Shown here one piece after another: positions 12,644 to 22,044 of a DNA stretch of 26,631 nucleotides. The notes under the pieces were generated by a model. The model was not told where the DNA came from, did not search any database, and worked only from the letters and a program-made list of their open reading frames with translations. Source of the stretch: CAZMOK01 sp964567785. Its GTDB lineage: Bacteria > Bacteroidota > Bacteroidia > Bacteroidales > JAGOPY01. The stretch lies in contig CAZMOK010000038.1 of NCBI GenBank assembly GCA_964567785.1, positions 1 to 26,631 of the forward strand, written 5' to 3'. The stretch's first letter is position 1; each line of letters starts with the position of its first letter. The translations under genes and the position numbers were made by a program.

Positions 12644-13732
12644 TCACGCCACTCTTCCCAGGCGCTTCAGCATGCTTGTATGACTGCCGAGGGCCTTTAT
12701 GAAAGTGTCGTTCACATAATACGGAAGATCGTACTTCTCTGCCGTCTTCCTCACTATGGGGGCTATATCCCTGTAATGGACATGGCTGATGTTGGGAAAC
12801 AGGTGATGCTCCACCTGGTAGTTAAGCCCTCCTACAAGCCATGAAAGGATCCGGTTGCGGGGTGCGTAGTCGGCCGTTGTCTGCAACTGGTGGATGGCCC
12901 AGTTGTTATCAATGGACCCGTCCTCAGGCAGCGGATAATCCGATGTGGTAACCACGTGGGCCGTCTGGAAAATGATGCCCAAAATGAACCCGCACACAAA
13001 ATGCATCAGCAGAAACCCCAGCAGCGTCCAGTACCAGGCCACCGGGAAAAAGATCACCGGGATTACAAGGAAAACTGCATAGTAAAGCACCTTGGAAAGG
13101 ATTAGGTCGAACATCAACCTGTTGTATTTTTTATCATCATAAGGAAGGACCCCCTCTCTCCTGTAGCGGATCAACTGTTTGAAATCCTTGGTGGTGATCC
13201 AGGCTATCGTCATCAGTCCGTAAGCAAAATAAGCGTAGATATACTGGAACCGGTGGATCTTCCTGAGCTTTTTGTGGGGTGAGAACCTGAGGAACTCAAG
13301 CGGGTCAATGTCTTCATCATGTCCTTCGATATTAGTGAAGCCATGGTGCATGGTATTGTGCTGGTGGCGCCAGGTTTCGGGGTGTCCGCCCAGAAGGTAC
13401 AGCGACTTCCCGGCAATCTTGTTTATGATCGGCCTCTTTGAGACCGACCGGTGGTTTGCATCGTGCATCAGTACCAGTCCTATCCCTGCCACGCCTGCAC
13501 CCATAATTATCCAGCTAAGGAAAACCAGCGGCATTGAAGTGACCACGCCTGTCAGCATCAACAGGTAAGGCACTGCATACATGGCCAGCATGAGGGTGGA
13601 CTTCAAAACGATATGGTAATTGCCATACTTGGAGATCTTATTCTCCTCAAAATATTCATCAACTTTCTCTCTCAACTCCCTGAAGAACTCAGGGTTCTTT
13701 TGCGGAGAAAACCGGATCCTTTCTCTTTTCAT
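12644..13732 (-). CDS. Membrane fatty-acid desaturase
   Basis: An acyl-lipid or acyl-CoA desaturase of 362 residues that introduces a double bond into a membrane fatty acid using O2 and a di-iron centre. The three histidine boxes are HDANH (about residue 90), HNTMHH (about 125) and QVEHH (about 307). The third box with Q (QVEHHLFPNISHVHY) is typical of front-end, linoleoyl-CoA-like desaturases. Two pairs of hydrophobic segments flank the first and second-to-third boxes (LMLAMYAVPYLLMLTGVV; then AVFLVIPVIFFPVAWYWTLL). No cytochrome b5 domain is fused. A role in membrane fluidity is expected; regiospecificity cannot be told. Confidence 0.92.
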   Translation of the reverse strand: MKRERIRFSPQKNPEFFRELREKVDEYFEENKISKYGNYHIVLKSTLMLAMYAVPYLLMLTGVVTSMPLVFLSWIIMGAGVAGIGLVLMHDANHRSVSKRPIINKIAGKSLYLLGGHPETWRHQHNTMHHGFTNIEGHDEDIDPLEFLRFSPHKKLRKIHRFQYIYAYFAYGLMTIAWITTKDFKQLIRYRREGVLPYDDKKYNRLMFDLILSKVLYYAVFLVIPVIFFPVAWYWTLLGFLLMHFVCGFILGIIFQTAHVVTTSDYPLPEDGSIDNNWAIHQLQTTADYAPRNRILSWLVGGLNYQVEHHLFPNISHVHYRDIAPIVRKTAEKYDLPYYVNDTFIKALGSHTSMLKRLGRVA

Positions 13733-14083
13733 AAAAATATAAATGATTTCTTCAAAGATAAACGCAATTTATGGCTATTTGTTCCTCCCGACCTGAAATA
13801 ATAGAAAATAAAATAAATTGAAAGCCAATAATTTAAGTTACCAGAGCAGTATACAGGAGAATAAAGTCTCATGTTATTTTGTTGAACTTTTATTGTTTAA
13901 CGAGCAGTTCCTAACTCACATCCCGCAAATACTCACTACCCCCTTGCAATTACTTAAACTCCTCATTTCCAAGTTTCTGATATTGTATCTTTATGAATAT
14001 CAGAATCATTGGGCAGCTAACAGTTGGCATAAGGGAAAATATACTGCCAATCGTTACCTGCCAACCTAAAACAGGAGGTCAAC
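13733..14083. other. AT-rich divergent intergenic region
   Basis: About 350 bases between the divergent desaturase and beta-helix genes. TATCTTTA (13986-13993) is a one-mismatch -7 box pointing right. AACAGGAGGTCAAC, with a strong Shine-Dalgarno (AGGAGGT), directly precedes the ATG at 14084 and confirms that start. No RNA gene or repeat is seen. Confidence 0.5.
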
Positions 14084-15840
14084 ATGAAAAAAATTCTATT
14101 CTTATTTATTGGTATCATCTTAGCCGCCGGCGCAAAGCCCGACACTATCCCGCAGGGATATGTAAGTGGCACCTGGGACCTTGCCGGATCGCCTTATTAT
14201 ATTAACGGCATCATAACCGTGCTCGACGGCGAAACACTTACAATCGAACCGGGGGTCATAGTTGAATTCCTCGACAGCTATACCATGTACATTCAAGGAC
14301 AGATACTGGCTCAGGGGACCGAAACCGATTCAATCCTATTCACTGCTTCAAATCCCGATACGGGGTTCAGAAGCATCCGCTTTATAAACACCTCTGCCGG
14401 TAATGACACATCCAGGTTTACCTATTGCAGGTTTGAGCATGGCAAAGCTTACGGCAATTCACCGGATAACTACGGTGGTGCATTGGGGATACTCAATTTT
14501 GATAAAGTTGTTGTTGATCATTGCCTGTTCAGGAATAACGAAGCGAAGGATATTAGCATATATTTCAGTTCGGGCGGCGGGGCCATTGCGCTGTCGATGA
14601 GCAATGCTATAGTCAGGAATAGCACTTTCCGGAACAATGAATCCCTCGGTGGTGGGGCAATCTTCTGCGAAAAGGGAACCCCTTTGATATCGAACAATGT
14701 CTTCTCCGGGAATATTTCTCATTATGAAGGCGGTGTATGGGGCCAGGGTTATGGTGGCGGCATTTTGTGTTATAATCATGGAGATGCCCACATAGAGGGC
14801 AATACTTTCCATGGCAATTTTGCCGATGTTGGTGGCGGCGCCATTGCGTTGGTCGACACCTGCGATGCCATGATCGACCACAACCTGATCCATCNNNNNN
14901 NNNNNNNNNNNNNNNNNNNNNNNNNNNNNNNNNNNNNNNNNNNNNNNNNNNNNNNNNNNNNNNNNNNNNNNNNNNNNNNNNNNNNNNNNNNNNNGCCATT
15001 GCGTTGGTCGACACCTGCGATGCCATGATCGACCACAACCTGATCCATCATAACACCGCAATTTCGTGGGGTGGCGGGATTGAGATCCAGGATTTCAGTT
15101 CGCCCCGGATAATCAACAATACCATCGTCGACAACAACAGCGGCACGGGTGGTGGGATTGATGTCTATGAAGGAGGTGAACCGGAGATCAGAAACACTAT
15201 TATATGGGGCAATGAATCTGTTGGTGCCGGATACCAGGTGAACATCATGTATGGCAACAGCACCCCTGATTTCTTCTATTGTGACGTCCAATATGGCATG
15301 GATTCGGTTAATGGTTCATCCTATATAGGTAAGTGGATGGAGTGCATCGATGATGATCCTGATTTCGAGGATACAGTGAATTATTATTTACCGGTGCTTT
15401 CTCTGTGTGTTGATGCAGGTGACCCGGAACCGGAATACAATGACATTCAAGATCCGAATAATCCTAACCAGGCTTTATGGCCATCCATGGGGGGACTTCG
15501 AAATGATATGGGTGCATATGGAGGCTCCTATCAACTTATTACGGATATAGACAGATATGAAGACCCAGTATCTTCAACTTCGGAGGCTAACGGTTTTAAC
15601 GTCTATCCTATTCCTGTGAGGGAGTTATCAGTTATCAGTTATCAGTTGGCAGTGAGAAGTGATGTGAGAATTGTACTGTTTGATGTGTTCGGAAAAGAAG
15701 TTAGGGTACTGGTTGATGAAAACCAGGGGCCCGGGAAACATCAATTAAATACAAATCTTGGCTCCCTGGCTCCAGGCCTGTATTTTATGAAATTACAAAC
15801 CAACAAGGGTGATCTGACGAGGAAAATAGTTAAGGAGTAG
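14084..15840 (+). CDS. Secreted right-handed beta-helix protein with T9SS tail (broken by assembly gap)
   Basis: An exported protein with signal peptide MKKILFLFIGIILAAGA. The body is a parallel beta-helix: repeated turns such as YTMYIQGQILAQGTETDSIL, NAIVRNSTFRNNES, GGGAIFCEKGTPLISNNVFSG and PRIINNTIVDNNSGTGGGI, each with N-asparagine ladders and GGG turns (the chlamydia-polymorphic/pectate-lyase-like type). The C-terminal 80 residues are a T9SS type A domain (NVYPIPVREL, VLFDVFGKEV, LAPGLYFMKLQ, final KIVKE). A run of 100 N (14895-14994) and an exact 55-base duplication interrupt it. Removing 155 bases restores one frame of 533 codons, so the gene is almost surely intact in the organism. 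It is probably surface-bound; a polysaccharide or adhesion role is possible, but no catalytic residues are evident. Confidence 0.8.
14840..15049. other. False assembly gap with 55-nt duplicated contig ends
   Basis: 14840-14894 and 14995-15049 are identical over 55 bases and flank 100 N. This is the signature of two contigs ending in the same assembly k-mer and joined without overlap. The real sequence is most likely continuous; 155 bases should be removed. Confidence 0.9.
15623..15650. repeat. AGTTATC heptamer repeat inside coding sequence
   Basis: Three exact tandem AGTTATC units (15623-15643) and a diverged fourth (AGTTGGC) lie in the T9SS domain of the beta-helix gene. A related TATCAGTTAGCAATTAACAG follows the stop codon (from about 15842). 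Because 7 is not a multiple of 3, any change of copy number would shift the frame. Confidence 0.6.
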
Positions 15841-15979
15841 GTATCAGTTAGCAATTAACAGTTTACTGTGGAGAGGAGGGTTGGGGATTGTGGGCGGGAT
15901 GAGGCCCGGATGGCATTACAATTTATACTTGTAAAATGAGCTTATCGTGATTACCTTTACAAGAAAGTATAAAGCCAGG

Positions 15980-16732
15980 ATGTTGCGCGCCATCATCATC
16001 GATGATGAAGCCCACATGCGCCAATCACTCGAAAAACTTGTAAAGGACTATTGCCCTAATATTAAACTCGTAGCCAAGGCGGATGGGGTAGAGACAGGGT
16101 TTGATGCCATTAAAAGGCACCACCCCGACCTTGTCCTCCTGGATATTCAACTGAAAGACGGTACAGGTTTTGATTTGCTGAAAAAACTTGAACCTATTGA
16201 TTTCAAGGTGATCTTTATTACGGCATATGATGAATATGCCATAAAGGCCATTAAGTTCAGTGCCCTCGACTACCTTCTGAAACCGGTTGGGGCTGAAGAC
16301 CTGAAAGAAGCCATCGACAAGGCCGAGAAACTGGTTATTAAAAAACTCAACACACAGCTAGGTGTGCTTGAAGATGACATGAGATCGGGCGGGAATAAGA
16401 AAATCATTCTTAAAACGTTCGAAAACATTTATCTTGTAAAGGTTTCCGACATTATTTATTGCAAAGCAGAAGACAACTATACTGAATTCCATCTGCTGGA
16501 TGCTGTAAAGATACTGGTATCCCAAACCCTTAAAGAGTACGAAGAAATTTTAAGTGATTTCGGATTTTTCAGGGTTCACCAGTCATACCTGATCAACCTT
16601 GTACATATCAAAAGGTTTGAAAAGGCAGAAGGCGGAAGCGTGATCCTGACAGATGACCACAAAGTGCCGGTCGCCTCAAGAAAGAAAGACCAGGTCCTGG
16701 AACTGCTCAACCGGATATCAGGCAGCATTTAG
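15980..16732 (+). CDS. LytTR-family response regulator
   Basis: A 250-residue two-component regulator. The receiver domain (about 3-120) has the acidic pocket IIIDDE (8-10), phospho-acceptor Asp55 in LVLLDIQLKDG, the switch Thr in FITAYDEYA and the conserved Lys in YLLKP. The C-terminal LytTR DNA-binding domain (about 148-245) shows IYLVKVSDIIYCKAEDNYTE and FFRVHQSYLINLVHI. I take the start at 15980 (MLRAIIIDDE); the longer frame to 15947 adds a basic segment not seen in such receivers. TATACTTG, a near-consensus -7 box, lies about 45 bases upstream. The kinase gene follows after 28 bases, so they form one operon and signalling pair. Target genes are unknown. Confidence 0.93.
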   Translation: MLRAIIIDDEAHMRQSLEKLVKDYCPNIKLVAKADGVETGFDAIKRHHPDLVLLDIQLKDGTGFDLLKKLEPIDFKVIFITAYDEYAIKAIKFSALDYLLKPVGAEDLKEAIDKAEKLVIKKLNTQLGVLEDDMRSGGNKKIILKTFENIYLVKVSDIIYCKAEDNYTEFHLLDAVKILVSQTLKEYEEILSDFGFFRVHQSYLINLVHIKRFEKAEGGSVILTDDHKVPVASRKKDQVLELLNRISGSI

Positions 16733-16760
16733 ATGGTAGCACCGGGTAATATCAGATCAT

Positions 16761-18809
16761 ATGCTATCCAGATTCTTTCTCATTATAGTGTTGTGTAACT
16801 GGGCAATTTTAAGTGTAAGCCGGGATTTCCTTCATCTCGATACCTATGATGCAGACAGCCTTCTTGAGGTCCTACCCGGCCAGACAGGGGAAGAACGGGT
16901 CAGGACCCTGAACATGCTTGGTATCTCATTGTTTGTTACCGATACCAGGAAGAGCGAAGAATTTACGAATGAAGCCCGGGAACTTTCCGATAAGTTGAAT
17001 TACCCGGAAGGCCTGGCAGGGACTGAACGCAACCATGGCCTGATATCTTTCTACAGAGGACTTTTTCCCCAGGCATTGGATCATTACTTCAATTCGCTAG
17101 GAATTTACAGGGATTTGGGTTTGAAGAGTATGGAAGCTACGCTGATCTATGATATCGCGGCTTTACATCACTATGCCGGCAACATGGGCAAAACCTTCGA
17201 ATACCTGGAATTTTACCGTGAGCTTGTCTTTGACGGAACAGGTAAAGCCGGCATCAGGGATAGTATAAGGTATTACGGCGGACTTGCAATCTCATATGAC
17301 ATATTGAATGAGCCTGACAGTTGTATTAAATATTATTCCTTAATTCTGCAAATTGCTGTACGGAACAATCTCAAAATGGTGGAAATTGTTTCCACCACCT
17401 TTGTTATAGGAAGCTTTTACATTCACAAAGGGCTTCCTGACAGCGCAATGGTATACTTCAGGAAGGCATTAAGCTATCCTGATGTAAATCCCAGCGTAGA
17501 AGCGTTGAAGTACCGTTCGGTTAAAGGAATGGGCTGGGTTTACCTGTCTGAAAGTGATATTGGGAAAGCTATAGCCAACTTTCACTCTGCCTTTCAATTT
17601 TACAATGAAAGGGGCTTTCTCTACTGGGCCCTTCGTGCTTCAAATGACCTGGGGTACCTGTACTTGATGAAAAAGGATGCTATATCTGCCAGTAAGAAGT
17701 TCCAAGTATCAGAGCGAATCTTCAACGAATATCTGTCATGCAATTCATGGTATCGTAACGATTCCCTCAGCGAAGTTTATGCTTATGGCCTGGAACCTTA
17801 TTACCCGATACCTGTAAGACATGTGGAAAAACTTATGTGGTTTCAGGGAAAACGACTTTATAAAAACCTTTTTCAAATAAACAGTTCCAATGGCAACACA
17901 AAAGAAGCTTTACGCTATCACATAGAACTGGGCAAAGCACAAGACACATTGAACAAAATCCTGAACAAGTATGAAACAATGGAACTTCAGATCAGGTATG
18001 AAACAAAGCAGAAGGAGGATCAATTAAATCTGCTGGCCCGGGAAAATGAGCTCAATGAGTCCAGGTTATACCTGTCACATATCATTATTTTCGGAATGGC
18101 GGGATTGATACTTCTTATAATCTTTCTTGCCATTCTTCTGATCAGACAAAACAAGCTCAGGGAAAAGCAGAACAGCCTGATCCTTCAGCAAAAACTCTTC
18201 CGTTCACAAATGAACCCGCATTTCATTTTTAACTCACTTTCGAGCATCCATAATTTCATGATCTATGAAAAACCTGCAGAGGCGGCCTCTTACCTTTCAC
18301 GTTTTTCAAAACTGATCAGGACCATACTCAATAGCTCAGTAGAAGATTATATTTTGCTAAGTGAAGAAATCGACTCCCTTGAGAACTACCTCGAACTGCA
18401 AAAGGCCCGCTTCACCGATAGATTCGACTATCGGCTCCAGGTTGATGAATCCCTTAACCCTGGTGATATATACATGCCTTCCATGCTTACCCAGCCCTTT
18501 GTGGAAAATGCCATCGAGCACGGGATAAGATATAAGAAAACCAAAGGACATATTCATGTTTTATTCAGGAAAGAAAACGGAACAATGGTATTTGAAGTGA
18601 AAGACGACGGGGTAGGACGCGCAAAGGCGAAAGAATTACAACTTAAAGAGAAAAAAGGCCGAAAATCCTTTGGCATACATATAACCAGGGAGCGGATACT
18701 TGTACTGAACAGGGCCCTTAAGGAGAAAATCTCCCTCAATGTAATTGACCTTTTTAATAAGGAAGGTGAAGCTGCAGGTACAAAGGTTGTAATGAAGATG
18801 CCGATATAA
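16761..18809 (+). CDS. TPR-containing sensor histidine kinase (LytS/YpdA type)
   Basis: A 682-residue kinase. The N-terminal signal sequence (MLSRFFLIIVLCNWAIL) exports a sensor region of about 400 residues built of TPR-like repeats (for example ALDHYFNSLGIYRDLG and AIANFHSAFQFYNERG). A coiled-coil stretch leads to one membrane helix (about 437-460, IIIFGMAGLILLIIFLAILL). The cytoplasmic His_kinase domain follows with SQMNPHFIFNSL (phospho-accepting His about 487), and an ATPase domain with FVENAIEHGIRYKK, VKDDGVGR and FGIHITRERI. This is the usual Bacteroidota partner of LytTR regulators, and the regulator gene lies just upstream. The stimulus is unknown. Confidence 0.92.
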   Translation: MLSRFFLIIVLCNWAILSVSRDFLHLDTYDADSLLEVLPGQTGEERVRTLNMLGISLFVTDTRKSEEFTNEARELSDKLNYPEGLAGTERNHGLISFYRGLFPQALDHYFNSLGIYRDLGLKSMEATLIYDIAALHHYAGNMGKTFEYLEFYRELVFDGTGKAGIRDSIRYYGGLAISYDILNEPDSCIKYYSLILQIAVRNNLKMVEIVSTTFVIGSFYIHKGLPDSAMVYFRKALSYPDVNPSVEALKYRSVKGMGWVYLSESDIGKAIANFHSAFQFYNERGFLYWALRASNDLGYLYLMKKDAISASKKFQVSERIFNEYLSCNSWYRNDSLSEVYAYGLEPYYPIPVRHVEKLMWFQGKRLYKNLFQINSSNGNTKEALRYHIELGKAQDTLNKILNKYETMELQIRYETKQKEDQLNLLARENELNESRLYLSHIIIFGMAGLILLIIFLAILLIRQNKLREKQNSLILQQKLFRSQMNPHFIFNSLSSIHNFMIYEKPAEAASYLSRFSKLIRTILNSSVEDYILLSEEIDSLENYLELQKARFTDRFDYRLQVDESLNPGDIYMPSMLTQPFVENAIEHGIRYKKTKGHIHVLFRKENGTMVFEVKDDGVGRAKAKELQLKEKKGRKSFGIHITRERILVLNRALKEKISLNVIDLFNKEGEAAGTKVVMKMPI

Positions 18810-19100
18810 TCTGATGCCATTTCTTTATAGAATAAATTACCTGCATAATACATTGTAGAGAAAAACTATCTTACTTATCAACTCCTCATCTTGTCCTGTA
18901 ATAGATTTACTCAAATTCCAAACTTATACTAATTAAAAATATATTCCACCCACGTTTGGGAGCCTTTACCGATGAACATCGGAAGGGGATAAAAAGGGAG
19001 GTATAATTCGTGCAATCTACTACGTCGCGCAATCGTGCAATCGTTCAATCCTAATATTTCTTATCTTTAAAAATTGTTAGGATCATAAACATGCCTCGTC
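18810..19100. other. Intergenic region with repeat copy 2
   Basis: After the kinase stop come AT-rich sequence, a CCGATG/CATCGG mini-hairpin (about 18969-18982), and a copy of the dispersed repeat (19009-19050: CTACGTCGCGCAATCG, then CGTTCAATC). TATCTTTA (19062-19069) may be the -7 box for the acyl-activating enzyme gene. No gene is seen. Confidence 0.5.
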
Positions 19101-20687
19101 ATGAAAGAAAGCAATCTCCACCTCTCTTCAGCCCCTGACTACAATGTAATGCCCGATACCGGGAAGAACATCCTGGAGAATTTCATTGCAGAGTTCACAA
19201 AAAACAAAAACGAGCCCTTTGCCTGGGACGCCACCTCCGGCTCCAGCACCAGGAAAAGTTTCTTTCTGAAGTCAGCGGTCGTATCCCAGCTCATGAAATC
19301 CCGTGTCAAGGGCAAGTATGTGGGCATTATGCTGCCTGCCCTTCAGTCTACCTCCCTGCTGATCATTGCCTCATACATGGCCGGAAAAGTACCGGTGATG
19401 CTCAACTGGACCGTCGGCCCTGCCGTACTGAAGTCATGTTGCAGCATTACAGGCCTGGATCTCGTCATCACTGCCGGGGCGTTTTACGACAAGGTGAAAG
19501 ACCAGGTCCCGGAAGAGGTTACAGAACGTCTGATCTTTCTCGACAAGGAAGTGAAAAACATAAGCACGGGCATGAAACTGAAGGGACTGGCAATGGCAAA
19601 GTTCCCGTCGCTGTTCATCAACACAAAAATTGATGAAACAGCGGTGGTACTGTTCACTTCAGGAAGCGAAACCGTCCCCAAGGCAGTCCCTCTCACACAC
19701 AAGAATGTCGTGAGCAACCTGGCTTTTGCCCTCAGGAATTTCGACATACGTGTGAACAGCATCTTCCTCAGCTTCCTTCCTCCTTTCCACAGTTTCGGGT
19801 TTACCGTATTGTCGGTTCTGCCGCTCATAACTGCGGTCAAAGCGGCATATACTCCCAATCCTACCAACATCCAGGAGGTTGTCGATGTGCTCAGGCACAC
19901 AAAGTCGAATAACCTCATTGTCACCCCTACCCTTTTGAAGATGATCATGGAAAAAGCCGGTGAAGAAGACCTGGGATCCGTTGAACTTGTTATTTCGGGA
20001 GCGGAAAGCCTGCACCGGGACACCTTCGAAAGGTTCAGGGAAGTTACAAAGAAAAGATCGGTGATAGTTGAGGGCTATGGCATTACCGAATGCAGCCCTA
20101 TTGTGAGCCTCACCCCTAAAGACCGCCCCAAGCTGCACAGTGTGGGTAAGATCATCGAAGGGCTTGATGCAAAAATACTGGACCTTGATGATGACAGGCC
20201 GTTACCCTGGGGCAAGGAAGGCATGATCGTGGTTCATGGCGACAGTGTTTTCAACGGTTACATGGATGAGGGCATCGAAGATCCCTTTATGGAAATCGAC
20301 GGCAGGAAATACTACCGTACCGGCGACCTGGGCTATTTTGACGAAGAGGGTTACCTGTTCATCACCGGAAGGCTCAAGCGTTTTGTCAAGATCGGCGGTG
20401 AAATGGTGAGCATGCCCTACCTTGAACGGGTACTGAATGAGAAATACGGTGAAAGCAGCCGCCAGGTGCTGGCTGTGGAAGGAAGCGACAAAATGAAAGA
20501 AACAAAGGTCACGCTCTTTACCATAAAAAACCTGGAACTTTCGGAGGTCAATAAATACCTGAGGGAACAAGGTGTCGGCTCCATTGCCCGGATCCGTGAT
20601 ATCAAAAAGATTGAAGAGATCCCGTTGCTGGGGAACGGTAAGATCAACTACCGTGCATTGAAGGCTGTTGTTGAGGAAGAAGGGTGA
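19101..20687 (+). CDS. AMP-dependent acyl-activating enzyme (Aas C-domain-like)
   Basis: An ANL-superfamily enzyme of 528 residues that adenylates a carboxylic acid, probably a fatty acid, and transfers it to CoA or acyl carrier protein. Motifs: the P-loop-like LFTSGSETVPKAVPLTH (about 190), FLPPFHSFGF, the A5 motif VEGYGITECSPIVSL, YRTGDLGYFDEEGYLFITGR, and the catalytic C-terminal lysine in LLGNGKINYRAL. The pattern is closest to the acyl-ACP synthetase half of Aas (2-acylglycerophosphoethanolamine acyltransferase), but the acyltransferase and MFS parts of Aas are absent here. Repeats flank the gene on both sides and it has no close operon partner. The substrate is not certain; recycling of lysophospholipid fatty acids is one possibility. 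Confidence 0.85.
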   Translation: MKESNLHLSSAPDYNVMPDTGKNILENFIAEFTKNKNEPFAWDATSGSSTRKSFFLKSAVVSQLMKSRVKGKYVGIMLPALQSTSLLIIASYMAGKVPVMLNWTVGPAVLKSCCSITGLDLVITAGAFYDKVKDQVPEEVTERLIFLDKEVKNISTGMKLKGLAMAKFPSLFINTKIDETAVVLFTSGSETVPKAVPLTHKNVVSNLAFALRNFDIRVNSIFLSFLPPFHSFGFTVLSVLPLITAVKAAYTPNPTNIQEVVDVLRHTKSNNLIVTPTLLKMIMEKAGEEDLGSVELVISGAESLHRDTFERFREVTKKRSVIVEGYGITECSPIVSLTPKDRPKLHSVGKIIEGLDAKILDLDDDRPLPWGKEGMIVVHGDSVFNGYMDEGIEDPFMEIDGRKYYRTGDLGYFDEEGYLFITGRLKRFVKIGGEMVSMPYLERVLNEKYGESSRQVLAVEGSDKMKETKVTLFTIKNLELSEVNKYLREQGVGSIARIRDIKKIEEIPLLGNGKINYRALKAVVEEEG

Positions 20688-20688
20688 G

Positions 20689-20720
20689 GATTGTACGATT
20701 GAGCGATTGCACGAATTCAG
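20689..20720. repeat. Intergenic repeat, copy 3
   Basis: GATTGAGCGATTGCACGA follows the acyl-activating enzyme stop codon almost directly and matches copy 1 (12573-12590) with one or two differences. The following GAATTCAGAAG also resembles the ATATTCGAAG of copy 1. Confidence 0.55.
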
Positions 20721-20862
20721 AAGTTGGGAGATGAAATTTAAAAACCTGAAAAAAGAAAGTTATTTTTATTTTTGACGCAACATATTTTGTCAAGTGAATC
20801 GTAACCCCCGGATAAAGCAATAAAATAATAAATCTTCACAGTCTGTTTATAAATATCTTCAT

Positions 20863-22041
20863 ATGAGTCATTTCCGTATACCAATGAGAGCAGGTTTGAT
20901 CCTAACTGCCCTGGTCATGCTTGCTTCCTGCGGGGAAAAGAAAGCCCCGGCCCTTGCACCTCCTGAGGTGAAGGTAGTTGATGTGATGCAGCAGGATGTT
21001 CCCATCCATAAAGAATTCGTGGGCCAGATCTATGGCATCTACGACATCCCTATAAGGGCTAGGGTGGAAGGCTGGATCGAGAAGATCAGCTTTGAAGAAG
21101 GGCGCAGGGTGAAAAAAGGTCAGCTTCTGTATACCATAGATCCGCAACCCTTCCAGGCCAGGGTGGCTGAAGCGATGAGCATGCTGGCTGCTGCCCGAAC
21201 CGACCTGGTGAATGCCGAGAGTGAATACAACAGGTATAAACCTCTTGTAAAAAAGAATGCTGTAAGCCAGAGTGATTACGATGCAGCCAAAGCAAATTTT
21301 GAGGCTGCACAGGCCTCTGTTGAAGCAGCACAGGCAAACTTGCGGTCAGCACAGATCAACCTGAGCTATACCACCATAAAATCACCTATAAGCGGTATCA
21401 TAGGTAAAACCGAGGCAAGGGTTGGTGAATTTGTCGGAAGGGAACCCAACCCGGTCATCCTGAATACGGTTTCCAAAACAGATACCATGAGGGTTGAATT
21501 CTTCCTTTCGGAAGCCGATTACCTTACTTACACAAGGTATGCCATATCACAGGGAAGGGATATCAGAAAGGAAAGAGAAGAACAGAAGAGAAATCCGAAC
21601 CTTGAACTTTTGCTTGCTGACGGAACTACTTTTGAACAAAAGGGTTGGGTAGCCTTCGTAGACCGCGAGATAAACCCTTCTACCGGTTCAGTCCTGATCC
21701 AGGCAATCTTCCCGAATCCCAGCTTTTTGCTCCGCCCGGGGCAATTTGCCAGGATAAAAGCCATGCTTGAAAAGGTTGAAGGGGGCATCCTGGTGCCACA
21801 ACGCTGTGTTATGGAATTGCAAGGCCAGTATAATGTCTACAAACTTAACAAGGACAATACAGTTACATTCCAGCCTGTTGAGGTAGGGCCACGCATTGGC
21901 GACACCTGGATCATTAATGAAGGGCTGGATGCGAGTGATAAAGTTGTAATAGAAGGTCTTCAGTTCGTAAAAAGCGATATGACCGTCAACCCGGTTGAAG
22001 TTGAATTCGAATCAAAATCAGACCTGATCAAATCCAATTAA
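20863..22041 (+). CDS. RND efflux periplasmic adaptor (AcrA/MexA-like)
   Basis: The membrane-fusion subunit of a tripartite efflux pump, linking the inner-membrane pump to the outer-membrane channel. 392 residues. A lipoprotein signal with lipobox LASC (AGLILTALVMLASCGEK) anchors it to the inner membrane. Then follow the barrel-sandwich/lipoyl halves (RARVEGWIEKISFEEGRRVKKG and INLSYTTIKSPISGIIGKTE), an alpha-hairpin rich in Ala and Gln (about 100-160), the beta-barrel domain and the membrane-proximal domain. The start could be 20863 or the internal Met at 20884, which gives a shorter signal. It is first in an operon with the pump three bases downstream. No TetR- or MarR-like regulator gene is adjacent. 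Confidence 0.93.
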   Translation: MSHFRIPMRAGLILTALVMLASCGEKKAPALAPPEVKVVDVMQQDVPIHKEFVGQIYGIYDIPIRARVEGWIEKISFEEGRRVKKGQLLYTIDPQPFQARVAEAMSMLAAARTDLVNAESEYNRYKPLVKKNAVSQSDYDAAKANFEAAQASVEAAQANLRSAQINLSYTTIKSPISGIIGKTEARVGEFVGREPNPVILNTVSKTDTMRVEFFLSEADYLTYTRYAISQGRDIRKEREEQKRNPNLELLLADGTTFEQKGWVAFVDREINPSTGSVLIQAIFPNPSFLLRPGQFARIKAMLEKVEGGILVPQRCVMELQGQYNVYKLNKDNTVTFQPVEVGPRIGDTWIINEGLDASDKVVIEGLQFVKSDMTVNPVEVEFESKSDLIKSN

Positions 22042-22044
22042 GCT

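Noticed and set aside
13818..14069. Plus-strand 83-codon frame upstream of the beta-helix gene
   Set aside because: AT-rich intergenic sequence with leucine-rich low-complexity translation, and no start signal.
14084..15840. Frameshifted pseudogene
   Set aside because: The break coincides with the N gap and the 55-base duplication; correcting these restores one frame, so it is not a real mutation.
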